From the NCBI GenBank assembly GCA_946408995.1, contig CAMJUL010000014.1, positions 1 to 59,509 of the forward strand: a DNA stretch of 59,509 nt, written 5' to 3'. Shown here piece after piece: positions 19,101-23,139 of this stretch (its first letter is position 1; each line of letters begins with the position of its first letter). Below the pieces are notes generated by a model. It was not told the DNA's origin. It worked only from the letters and a program-made list of their open reading frames with translations, and made no database searches. The translations under genes and the position numbers were made by a program. The stretch is from an uncultured Clostridia bacterium (lineage in GTDB: Bacteria > Bacillota > Clostridia > Christensenellales > Aristaeellaceae).

Positions 19101-20940
19101 TTTCTACACCAACAGTTACGGCCTGGAGGGCGCGGAGATCACCCTGCTTGCCTCCAACGGCACCGCCGGCAACGAGCGCACCCACCTGATCTCCACGTCC
19201 CACGCGGCCCTGAAGGGCATCGCCGGCAAGGTGGCCCCCACCTCCCGTATCTCTGGCGTGCAGATGAACCAGATCCTGACCGAGAACGAGAGCAAGGTCA
19301 AGTTTCACGGGAAGCAGGGCTACAAGCTGACCCACGAGGCCACCAACGCCCGCAACACCGTCTGGGACGACGTGAAGGCCTCCTATACCCGCAACGAGAT
19401 CGTCATCAACCTGCTCTTCACCAAGGTGACCATCACCCTGACCAAGGCCAAGGTGGTGGAGGACGCCAAGTGGTACGTCTACGACCGGTGCGACTTCTGC
19501 CATACCGGCCAGGAGGTGGACATCAAGCCCACCGAGCAGGACACCATCGAGGAGCGCTACAGGAACGCCTACGAGGCGGCCATGGCCAACATCGACCTGA
19601 TCCGCAACATGACCAGAAACATCCCCGTAGACCCGAACCTGCTGATCGCGGTGCGCCTGGCCAAGGGCCTGCTGCCGCTGACCTACCTGAACGCGCCCAT
19701 GGGGATGACCACCGTGGTCTTCAAGGCCCGCTACGGCGATGAAGAGAACGAGGCGCTCAAGAAGCTGTTTGTGACCGACGTCCTCTCCATGCTGCACAAG
19801 GACGCGCGCCTTGACGCCGACGCCCTGACGCCCTACCGCATGTGGACCAACTCCGAGACCTTCCTGGATGTGTACATGCTGCCCAACGCGGCCAGGCTGT
19901 ACGCCGAGAACGGCAACTGGCTGAGGATGCAGTACGTGACCGACATCCTCTCCGCGGACCTCATGAACGACGGAAGGGAGCACAAGGTGGAAGTCATCAG
20001 CGCCCTGACGGAGAACGCCGTCAAGAGCGCGCGCTATCCCATCGGCTCCAGCGGCGCCCTGGACTTCACAACCGGTACCTTCTACGTGCCGGCCCAGGCG
20101 GACTTTGAACTGTACCTGCATGAGATTTCCGGCGCATGGCTGCTCAGGAGCATGGAGGAAGGCTTCATCCGCACCCTGATGGCGGACCAGGAGGCCATCA
20201 ACGCCTCCGTCACCGGAAACGGCAGCCTGGCCGAGGGCGACATCGTGGAGACCCTGAAGGACGGCGGCCTCGCGGACGGCATCCACACCTACTGGATCGG
20301 CGATACGCCCGAGACGGCCAAGGATCCGGACCAGACGCTGATTTACCTGCTTGTGAAAGAGGAGACCGATGAGGTGGACGCCTTCCGCACCAGCGTGAAC
20401 ATGCTCAAGACGGGCGAGAAGGTGGATGTGTCGCTGTACCTGTACCGCGATGCCTCTTCTGACCGGAAGGAAGTTGAAAAGTACAACGCGTTCTGGTTCG
20501 ACACCCAGGAGAACGAACTGAGCCTGGTGAAGGTTGTGACCGACCTGCTGGAAGGCCGCAGCATCGAGATGCCCAGGCCCCTGTACATCCCGCTTCGCGC
20601 GATGAAGGTGGAGGGCGCGGACTTCCCGGTGTACTCCATCGGCGACCACCTGTTCGTCCTGTGCGACATCACCGACGGCGAGGTGAACCTGTTTGACGGC
20701 GGCTACACAGCCACCTTCGACGGCAACACCTTCGAGAGTGATTACACCAGGGTGGAAGGCATCGGCACGGGTGAACTGAATGTGACCCTCAAGGGCGGCC
20801 AGCCCGTCTGGCCTGAATGGACAGGCGAGGACTCCGCCCGGGACATCGGCGGCAGACAGTATCAGCTGGTCGAGGACAAGTGGATCGAAACGACCGCTGA
20901 ACCCGTCGAGACCGAACAAGCAGAAGGCAACGCCGCCTGA
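1..20940 (+). CDS. Giant filamentous-adhesin-like repeat protein, 5' partial
   Basis: The frame is open at base 1 and begins inside a repeat, so the true start and signal peptide lie upstream. At least 6979 residues are encoded. Residues 1-395 are Pro/Glu-rich 9-residue repeats. Residues 521-705 are Gly/Asp-rich repeats (TGDGDDNVT type). Residues 1227-2055 and about 2920-3120 hold divergent InlB-like (Flg_new_2-type) repeats. Residues 2480-2800 are a helix-rich insert. Most of the rest repeats a beta-strand pattern with GVGVGAAFAV-like motifs, as in LktA-family filamentous adhesins. A probable role is a surface fibre for attachment or matrix; this is inferred from architecture. The C-terminus has no LPXTG motif or membrane segment, so the anchoring mode is unknown. 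Stop codons are scarce on the opposite strand because TTA, CTA and TCA codons are rarely used. A terminator follows directly. Confidence 0.85.
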   Translation: MVEAPAAEPVVEAPAAEPVVEAPAAEPVVEAPAAEPVVEAPAAEPVVEVPAAEPVVEAPAAETIEEVPAAEAMEEAPAAEAVEEVPAAEAIEEAPAAKAIEEVPAEEGTEEVPAEEGTEEVPAEEGTEEVPAEEATEEVPAAEGTEQVPAEEVTEEVPAEEATEEVPAAEGTEEVPAEEGTEEVPAEEGTEEVPAEEGTEEVPAAEGTEEVPAEEGTEEVPAAEGTEQVPAEEVTEEVPAEEGIEEAPAGEGTEEIPAEEGTEEVPAEEGTEEIPAEEGTEEIPAEEGTEEVPAEEGTEEVPAAKGTEEVPAAEGTKEVPAEEVTEEVPAEEVTEEVPAAKGTKEVPAEEGTEEVPAEEGTEEVPAEEGTEEVPAEEGTEEVPAEEGTEEAPAEAPVLRMAPTLKSNAPVMLGASAVSELQQAILDKIKASTLNERITVTLKKDTAYEGDVTIQKEEGTTYGEGFGIDLVAEDAGEDHLQSEGTSSIAGNITVQGINVRIMGVAVASGKKISVTEANLEYYGTKGADTVDVEAGKNAEATVVTGEGDDNVTLTAAEGAKATVETAAGSDQVTVTAGKEAQVTVDTGDGDDKADLTLSGAEATVLTGDGDDNVTATAKDGAELTADTGLGNDNVTAALQSGGSADIATGEGDDTVKVTDESATGSLKVATNAGNDKVELDARTGGKGITVDTGEDNDKVVVYNQGEGTTPVGNLDVNLGSGINDMEMNLNLANAVKQVNVHGEEGNDHLHITGTLDGDVDEDKRATGSESDMVLAGPNGNKLNVTAEGIESLTDDLENKRTKELTPGESGSFTFEVEDAFTNYHINAPASKLKNIVITTKDNQALALSSVLIDTDTTWDGDNKLVISDGTTVDVRGLKLVLKAKNIEVNGTLKADLVDLQALDGTGMYSHSVKDMFSGNPLKNAAGLAMDLINVRDEATIVIGDKAAVYSTGDVIMLAKVQQSGGIITLLPDVNLVNVKVAKASVDIAGKVYAGYDFDKNETRSDRGSIRADAEISTSVGYNSDGKATMGLPLAVTVISADAEMNVSKNAVIEAAKDVSLSAKSGQKVSTRADSGLGGLPAAIAVSVLVNDAHTNVDGTVTSKNGSVKAAAEGNVTASTIADKGAGQKSISGGYVAVTVALQDVSSEVAKNAKVTAKGDVEVLSTANEKIDNKASAAKVDAESDEEKVVTSIFGFIQDTLWPAIKDKIGDDSAQAKMDKAMKKVVSSDHSVKLDADAQKYGEVKVTVDKGASTDSSVSGKVEVSPWPGHKVKSITWRGYNPGDTGYKTGEIKTANGAFLLPAQNVTIFVEYEDTDEDDLDYSAKDLFGDKEENSNDDVDLQKLVDDLNSDAGDNGNLDEQLRQMSENLKYADLKLEGSGGAVLTYETDPEDPTKCLEQVVLGEDLHLVPNPNKGMKLKDGGLKVTYTVEENGVSVIKKDVVNKDSQGRYIFKVPENIDETAGVFVSAEFVDDGNAGKEADETQTQVTGTIAVTVASNDNLARIADGAQVVSGGSVKVNADTKTSVTNVADGTAVSKEGAEPGKKADDSSIKRPGSIAWKGYDVNTKYGLVMDATENGKVTFAANEGDAKRYTYTFTATPEEGYSVQAALLTYYSDGEKKTIELEKQKDGTYALDLDNIAMDEGSTGRVSFVFGKEGTVGVTVSSQEAQVIIPNAIQITYNALKDEKKNEVADYTGHVYYKKSVTDKDGKLSYVFDAVPETSKGYVLDGKLKASWTDASGAKQEKELEKKTDGLWYLDPAGVPAGALIVVTGAFKEDLHGFSVDTDETKNGTVTLHDEKIKQSDAPKITVKPNAGYALEDVTVTYSVNGKKQTIKLSDEKSKLTKAKDKDGKEMDGVYTFTVPDLTADSDVKVSASFKMKSIGIYAGEKDDAKDFTLSEKNVASGDKVSVSPSEDKEKAGYKITKVTVKDGTGSTVATSNDGSFTVPKETAADAKLTVTAELGLKEIKIEDATQEFGSFKTGTPYADRGEKVTVSVSPKANFKVKSGTLKAVIKANDGSYTEEVFMARQDDKTYTFIMPADIADPSKVSVSFTGEFEPGNSDSSSVETSLGAGIAVTVVNSESRAEIKGTVESTGGVSVDSAIAGGAKTETKAGYSKGNIGVGGAISVQVASMDSKALVHKDADLSLDGQLSVSSKAETEFSVIADASGSKEAGKVGVGAGIAVAVNGSDVYAAVQDGTGIAANKADNMRGIAITANQTVKDTVSAKAGAAGGTAVVPVAAVDVTGARAEAYMGKVSADALTLDGDMSVSAVNNGTHTISADASASGKGVGVGAAFAVSVVSDSANATLNQSIAAQKVTVSTEGMGGLESTATASASGGKKEGQAKSPDKQADGLLGTASKLAGKNKSSSVTPGKIQNATKNRQKAETSEGTVGVAGAVVVNVQTNESISRILNGVDVTASGVVAVTALNGTTSKVKANASTTNSDVGVGVGVAVNIIWLNNLATVGNGKIDAAALKVAANAKVKQPEAKTEEKKDKVEDMDGLAKQLGDLVQEYMTDLINEMGLPGFISAEMIGEILNPVVAETVNELLNATGLKDLLGGGDLSEKYEKAKDSVMNSVDGLLSLPEKLMEPFMSAIEEAVDLRDLKKEDVKKIGAALVDEFTKQLKNQTTSVVKEIMGSVKDGMLEYLGGEVFSLLAGVFTDGIGDTAGKIMDEAKKQIGKAVEGKLKETAVNIFRQTLLNVEIPGVTAQNGDRIVRAFNSLKDAYNNESLSNIFSSAASHVTDAFRENVFDYEAMITKLTTTDFSTKIKDGLRSAAKKAAVTLTNEALGALSNHFDLAIEKEQAKATGHVIDTQAIAGAGARDVGVAGSVAVTVLNAKTEATIADGGDIKVSGDMTVDATELRNVHSVASAAVDGKGNASANKGAKDAANKDVGSGSDGKTTVKGANVTLDIGVGATGMIRQGDMADKQPKIYITLKDGYVLPEGNKASFSYTDLTGTTTLGEVELKKEGDQWVLDTASGDLKAEYIDFDKGIKLELIPKENLHNIPAPDASLSTVKVEEGAVTVGVKGREVENGKLSARVGELVEVRIDKAKVNGGKVNVIGYSYTDANGAIHDVELNPSGETTKEKAFTLVTANEKEIVYTFEMPDADVTDIAVSFVEGEDQQKTEESKTTAKDATGKGVGVGAAFSMVYGDSSTKAQVGKRTGIGISAGALTVNASSDHKEDIASAAGTDPVAGETDLENTKKFSLDASVALNILDNNIHAKVDRNTLVETKGYKEGEEAKSGDLKVKADENSITETTSSAFAVGGATAVGASVAVNIASTKVNAELGSAWVAGNADVNAVSHSEDTTSAIATAMGADIARNLNKLNEKADQLEEKGNKLLDGSYIDEIGKDDKSDNKTADKINSRLDEKKKEGGASTSNRTSTSTNVLRSMGVESQGEDTANEVGKDDEGNGIGLTTLEDQITDKTGVQNVGLKREKSGSKWQVAAAVGVTVSDHEATTSVGRILADKAITVGAENTGNFNTMGTGAAMSLAEHANSIAAGVAVSVNDNKANTHVTNSLISRENEDITVRSKLTQNLDGDFAGKLAAQALSGSVAGKNSDVSIGGAITVVVSSGESTVTVDGGSRTLTHELTGGNITVEATDKSKLAARAGGLSLSKGSSVGMGIASTNVISNNTVAAQVGDFVRITGGSFKLNAEKQAVTFADYKNLIDKKYFITDSSALSDTERETAKTGLIDIHKGANDDSYKVEINLSSEKLLEAMDGLNFLSSQNTYAEAIAGSVMTGQASDDEPSIENKSYLSLAGSFAVAVSNNDVKATLGRNAEVKLTKNEEKSQSGDMTVNAANGATTRIIAGALTASPAKANVGVTVSVLVDNDTVLAQSGDNLKVDADGDFTHHAETTGDIQAFTATMSVAAGIQTKAAVGGAINVIVTKNRAENILGNNQNTALNNGSINVKGKANVTSLTKMDLMTISGSASVTAGAGVAAGGTVNFIYDAAKSYTTVGSKNKITSGGDLTVASDVSDRLLSGTASLSVAAALKNGKAGAGVANVIVGKSVANTNVGSGAAFTSENGDLGVTATNDAWLLNASVAAAGGTKTSVGAAFNINVIGREAKVNLKDGTLKAGRDVKVQASGKDTDILAGLTVAGSVVGSAIAGNFLVMVESNKIHADIANGMTVDAGRNALIESYFSDYAVNVAGSIAASLAKSAVGATVVTVVKNNEILTNLGKSTVNSAKGTEAVRSLSRKDVTGIYVGANASETQYVGAAGVAVAGSSAVNGVVTVLVNNNKAIADVSKAHLTAKGVTTTPILGHKWNTDVYEDTSATGAISLSGRYRKLSASDLSRLTTRRATMGQYCYKVGNTYYPINKGNIDTIYVPVYGPETHTGGDISVVAKDDTQQLLLAGGVSASLGSGAGAAVVTLVSNKNVQALAHDMDALKDITVSATNRDDVKQLAISVGLAGGSGVQVGAAVQVLRSKAIAHVGSEVKSEQGSFKVTADNNTKLYNIGAALLAAAGGVAATPVGVVTYFQGKTEALVDEGSTVSAKDVTVATTANKDVNLYSAGMAVSSGVGLSGTANVLVSKDTNRAAIMKDVAVTAQNALKVDAVSDYKLRAASGSAALSGTVAVGVNAVVSVLKSSTIAELGGVKSNEATNPAAEKAKIAAKSVSVTASGKRDIIDIGIAAGVAGTVGAGVTVMVVAAGAPMSQDAADMLMYGNGDNKDKKTGLDAGTFLDTMEKNGVASQYYKNGEDGQTLDAKTLDEDLKGNNHHESKTQVGGLDKDGKVSFDATSKYRSGDLDNEQFDNEGKKGRGEDLKVKKYVDKDGNEVTEDTPGAQEVDISDTQDVSKAKNINSYTYYAPTDAVIARITDQVSLTTKRVDVEAHQPVALDLLGAALGGGTVGVGVSTAVAVLHSNVSATSYADIDGATEGVFVTAASDNGTFALDNNAEERNKAAGEYLSNQPKNENDEKLSKEEQAKKDKDHAELKDKLASMVKNRSIRVLGVAVGVGFVGAAVSAAVALTDNTTEAILGGTVTGAGSVGVSAKHDYGSVLAGTGALAAGFVGAGASVSVAQASGKVKAIIERNAVIESDSNINVTTNSNASSDALAATVGGGVVAVNAGVAVSLNRLTQETGIAAGADVKTTNDVLVKATSDTSANSYLLGVSVGLVGVSMNAAVSNVATKVNTYIGESQGSREGDPDAKDMPAAKVSAKNIFINNDITSHAVPQALSVAGGGVAVGGNLLLAFNESEAAAMVDNGDLTAETLEVVGDLGGEAKSSLTAATVGLVAVGFSVNYADMRAYNTALIRNSSVTTSKKALVMTNRNNPDKYKTLAEAHTVAANAGLISAGMNAAIARNNSRSFASVVGDGSNLMDLNKLEMAANGKASAIADMTGINIGVKSAAATTVVALNDADVRTTVIVTKLKEGQSTDDWSVRDVTNLKAKDGLDFKADMQGETTAKALTGGGSLYGAKVTATMAYGRTRSIINAVIHGGGEYASIDAKNTAKNITTSTIDNASFDILSASAMVGAAYSQDLYSTAVQLTGGDFTVNGDVNLETDYEVRGIATVTPSTHGLDISLGSLSVNAAFARNTAYAGADFEKSIYGNDSIVRGSVNVKVNGAAITDAKVKTAALAVSGLSAGANFAVSDLSMKQAASMRLGDNLKVEGKIDIQSLIKTDPDTKESMARATAAISPIAGQNGIKIALGSMDISKAVARENLTSTAGLVGAPYAIEKRTAKVDNGNYVTKTVYDYDYEMVDSVTYKLKVPNTTKTVTSSKDEFEVKREFMLYYLGVNKYKEYGDRSKEMLSAVTRYHNARDEVKALRASLVELGVDQPWRVGTIDGLWKKLSAATQTALYELYPDKNSHQIMREVSHYNTTGDLYTVGYKVAIAYADEQGLFDWEETPNYKKTYQTKSVWEEKLVDMDVEVPLYNAGMNRLTAGSINVYASGGTKTEARTDGAKTFGGAVAGGLMADASSTDTVSAVLEGMFPTSRKGITVRAEGSTTSEAVGSNPGGAALLEHSVSDIKAQVGRNDDKQSVSEIIGDNDKQSLYKQSVSVIIGDDVRMSTDGTILLEAINKGSAKSSLVEGTAVSLGNVKGSSVPTESYYSTLISVGKNTSLDGKDVIIRSVDEPTATSKVESSKIGIGMNFNTMMGKNVIRQENNIDFGSGARIYSDGGDVLVEALQTTKAEAETVNNGGSLLEGSHAQARNQIERVVRVNTRNVWLDATQGKSATVRAVSGQGDKIYTRAYTSSAGLATVAKATATADVTSNAEVIIGAGARVRGATGTTLEAVATSYQTKGASSNTPGIETIGKVDGLGLVAVPNGIARNNLTFNTVIVVNDGVQHGTWSDISIGTSDAQGPTRVLANNNGLTAKTDALAQGKGGFGVSNATAWNNATLQNAILANDTDFYTNSYGLEGAEITLLASNGTAGNERTHLISTSHAALKGIAGKVAPTSRISGVQMNQILTENESKVKFHGKQGYKLTHEATNARNTVWDDVKASYTRNEIVINLLFTKVTITLTKAKVVEDAKWYVYDRCDFCHTGQEVDIKPTEQDTIEERYRNAYEAAMANIDLIRNMTRNIPVDPNLLIAVRLAKGLLPLTYLNAPMGMTTVVFKARYGDEENEALKKLFVTDVLSMLHKDARLDADALTPYRMWTNSETFLDVYMLPNAARLYAENGNWLRMQYVTDILSADLMNDGREHKVEVISALTENAVKSARYPIGSSGALDFTTGTFYVPAQADFELYLHEISGAWLLRSMEEGFIRTLMADQEAINASVTGNGSLAEGDIVETLKDGGLADGIHTYWIGDTPETAKDPDQTLIYLLVKEETDEVDAFRTSVNMLKTGEKVDVSLYLYRDASSDRKEVEKYNAFWFDTQENELSLVKVVTDLLEGRSIEMPRPLYIPLRAMKVEGADFPVYSIGDHLFVLCDITDGEVNLFDGGYTATFDGNTFESDYTRVEGIGTGELNVTLKGGQPVWPEWTGEDSARDIGGRQYQLVEDKWIETTAEPVETEQAEGNAA
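1560..2115 (+). repeat. Gly/Asp-rich RTX-like protein repeats
   Basis: Residues 521-705 of the giant protein carry about nine degenerate units of roughly 20 residues. Each has a G-D/E-G-D-D-N/T-V core followed by alternating hydrophobic strand residues. This resembles calcium-binding beta-roll repeats, but the canonical GGxGxDxUx nonapeptide is not regular. Calcium binding is inferred. Confidence 0.6.
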
Positions 20941-20960
20941 GGCGTGCCTTGCAAACACAG

Positions 20961-20990
20961 GGGGAACCGTTTGACAAACGGTTCCCCTTT
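20961..20990 (+). terminator. Rho-independent terminator of the giant gene
   Basis: A perfect 12-bp stem (GGGGAACCGTTT with AAACGGTTCCCC) closes a three-base GAC loop and is followed by TTT. It starts 20 bases after the giant gene's stop codon. The T-run is short. Confidence 0.75.
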
Positions 20991-21000
20991 GCGTTATAAA
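20971..21000 (+). promoter_or_regulatory. Candidate sigma-A promoter of the clostripain/NRPS operon
   Basis: TTGACA at 20971-20976 and TATAAA at 20995-21000 are separated by 18 bases. The -35 hexamer lies across the loop of the preceding terminator hairpin. It is about 50 bases upstream of the next start codon. Confidence 0.6.
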
Positions 21001-21052
21001 TAGAAGCAGAGAAACAGGAAACCAAGGGTGAACCCATAAAGGAATGATGACC

Positions 21053-23119
21053 ATGAAAAAGCTGATACCCCTGTGCCTGATCCTGTGCGCGCTTTTCCTG
21101 TGTGCCCCGGGACCCTCCCGGGCGGAGGAAAACCCTTCGGAAATGGACGAATGGACGGTGCTGATCTACCTGTGCGGGTCGGACCTGGAATCCAAATACA
21201 GCTACGCCACCGGGAACCTGGAGGAAATCTCAAGGTTCAGGGTGCCTACGGAGGAGTACATCCAAGCAATTTCGGGCGGGGATTATGCCAGGGACGAGCG
21301 GGCCAAGGTCAACGTGCTCATTGAGACCGGCGGCGCAAGGGAGTGGCACGCGGACAGCCTGGGCATGGACGTGAAAAGCGACCGGCTGCAGATCTGGCGG
21401 TATTCCCCCATGCCCATGGATACGGAAGGGGACAGCTTCCAATTGGAAAAGGAGCTGCCGCTTTCCAGCATGGGCGATGCGGACACGCTTGCGGAATTCA
21501 TCCGCTACGGCACCGAGACCTATCCCGCAAAAAAAACGGCCCTGGTGCTGTGGGACCATGGCGGGGGAGCCAAGACCGGTATTTTCATCGACGAATTGTT
21601 TGATGATGATTTCATGACCCTGATCGAATTGCAAAGAGCCCTCCGGGAGGGCGGCGCCCAATTTGAACTGGTGCTGTTTGACGCCTGCCTGATGGCGAAC
21701 ATCGAGACCGCCAGCGCCATCTGCGACTGTGCGAAGTGGATGGTGGCCTCGGAGGAACTGGTGGCGGGCAAGGGCACGGCCATCGGCGACTGGCTGCAGC
21801 AGCTGTATTACCTGCCCCTGGTGGACGGGGAAAGCCTGGGCCACTGGATCTGTGATATGACCCAGGTCAAATACGCCAACAGCGACGAAACCAAGGTGCG
21901 TGAGCTGATCACCTGGTCGGTGGTGGACCTGAAGGAGATCAGGGGCCTTGAAAAGGAATTCGACGCCCTGTTTGAGGAACTGATCAAATACTACAAGGAG
22001 AATCCCACCAAGCTGGCCAGCTACTGCAGGAGCGTGTTCTCCTCGGAACTCTATGGCATGAACAGGGAAAACATGGTGGACGTGGCGGGCACGCTGTTCC
22101 AGGCGCCCTTCACCCTGGTGGCGCCCCAGGAACTGCAGTTGAGGATGCAGAAGGCGCTGGAAAAGACCGTGGTCTACTGCGTCAAGGGGTCGGGACGTCC
22201 CGCGGCGCGGGGCCTTTCCTTCTGCTTTGCCTCCAATTTCACCGAGTCCGAGCTGGAAGCGTATTCGTACAACTGTCCCAACGCGAAATATCTGGCGCTG
22301 CTGGACGCCATCAGCCCCTGGACCGCCCCGGAAAGGGTGTACGCGGAGACCGAGCGCCTGCCGGACATCGAAACCCTGGATCAGTACCAGATCCACATCG
22401 ACCGGTTTTTCCACACAGACGGGACGCCGGCCTTCGCCGTCCGGGAGGGGGACGAAAACAACGTTGGCGCGGTGTTCTACAACCTATACTGGCACAATCC
22501 GGATACGGGGCGGGTGGTCTGTCTGGGCACGGCCCCGGCGTATCTGGACAAAACCAGCGGGGACAGGGATTATTACCGGGTATACGACCTGTGGCTCTGG
22601 CCCTCCATCGAAGGGAAACTGTGCCAGGTGGAGATGCTCAATTATCCCCGGGACGGGAATTACGATACGCTGTTCAACATCCCCATCCAGATGAATTCCC
22701 AGACCTGGTACTTAAGGTGCGGCTACCGGACAGCCAAAGACGCCTATGAGGTGTACGGCCTGTGGGAAGGGTTTGACATGGACAGCAAAATGTTCAACCG
22801 GAACGTCAAGGCCCTTTCCGAGATGGCGGGGCGGGAATACCGCCTGCTGTATGAGGTGGACCATAGGGACCCGAAGGAGAAACCCACATATGAGTTCAGC
22901 ACGCCCATGACCATGTACCGGAGCCTGGAGGTGAAGGAAATGAACCTGCCCGCAGGGAGCTACTACCTGGAATACGTCCTGGAGGATTTTATGATGCGTC
23001 CCCTGAAACTGGACCTGGTGCAGATCGACTGGGACGGGAAAAACATGACCGTGCTGGAGGGGCTCTGGCAGGGGTCCTCCACCCTGAACCCCAGGGATTT
23101 TTATCGGAAAGACAACTGA
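21053..23119 (+). CDS. Secreted clostripain-family cysteine protease (peptidase C11)
   Basis: The 688-residue product starts with a signal peptide (MKKLIPLCLILCALFLC, with a likely cleavage after SRA). The C11 core begins with EWTVLIYLCGSDLE. The catalytic dyad is visible as His169 in LWDHGGG and Cys212 in FDACLMA. I chose the ATG at 21053 because AAAGGA at 21038-21043 is correctly spaced from it. ATGs at 21044 and 21047 are too close. C11 enzymes are usually Arg- or Lys-specific endopeptidases, often self-cleaved. The long region after residue 350 has no motif I recognise. It is the first gene of an operon, with only 20 bases to the NRPS start, so it may act on or protect a product exported by the following transporter. 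That link is inference. Confidence 0.88.
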   Translation: MKKLIPLCLILCALFLCAPGPSRAEENPSEMDEWTVLIYLCGSDLESKYSYATGNLEEISRFRVPTEEYIQAISGGDYARDERAKVNVLIETGGAREWHADSLGMDVKSDRLQIWRYSPMPMDTEGDSFQLEKELPLSSMGDADTLAEFIRYGTETYPAKKTALVLWDHGGGAKTGIFIDELFDDDFMTLIELQRALREGGAQFELVLFDACLMANIETASAICDCAKWMVASEELVAGKGTAIGDWLQQLYYLPLVDGESLGHWICDMTQVKYANSDETKVRELITWSVVDLKEIRGLEKEFDALFEELIKYYKENPTKLASYCRSVFSSELYGMNRENMVDVAGTLFQAPFTLVAPQELQLRMQKALEKTVVYCVKGSGRPAARGLSFCFASNFTESELEAYSYNCPNAKYLALLDAISPWTAPERVYAETERLPDIETLDQYQIHIDRFFHTDGTPAFAVREGDENNVGAVFYNLYWHNPDTGRVVCLGTAPAYLDKTSGDRDYYRVYDLWLWPSIEGKLCQVEMLNYPRDGNYDTLFNIPIQMNSQTWYLRCGYRTAKDAYEVYGLWEGFDMDSKMFNRNVKALSEMAGREYRLLYEVDHRDPKEKPTYEFSTPMTMYRSLEVKEMNLPAGSYYLEYVLEDFMMRPLKLDLVQIDWDGKNMTVLEGLWQGSSTLNPRDFYRKDN

Positions 23120-23139
23120 CGGACAGAAAGGGGAGGTCT

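Noticed and set aside
19489-19503. A CxxCH (heme c-like) motif at residues 6497-6501 of the giant protein
   Set aside because: It is a single occurrence in a surface protein of a presumed Gram-positive, with no cytochrome maturation genes or further heme ligands nearby. More likely chance or a metal or disulfide site.
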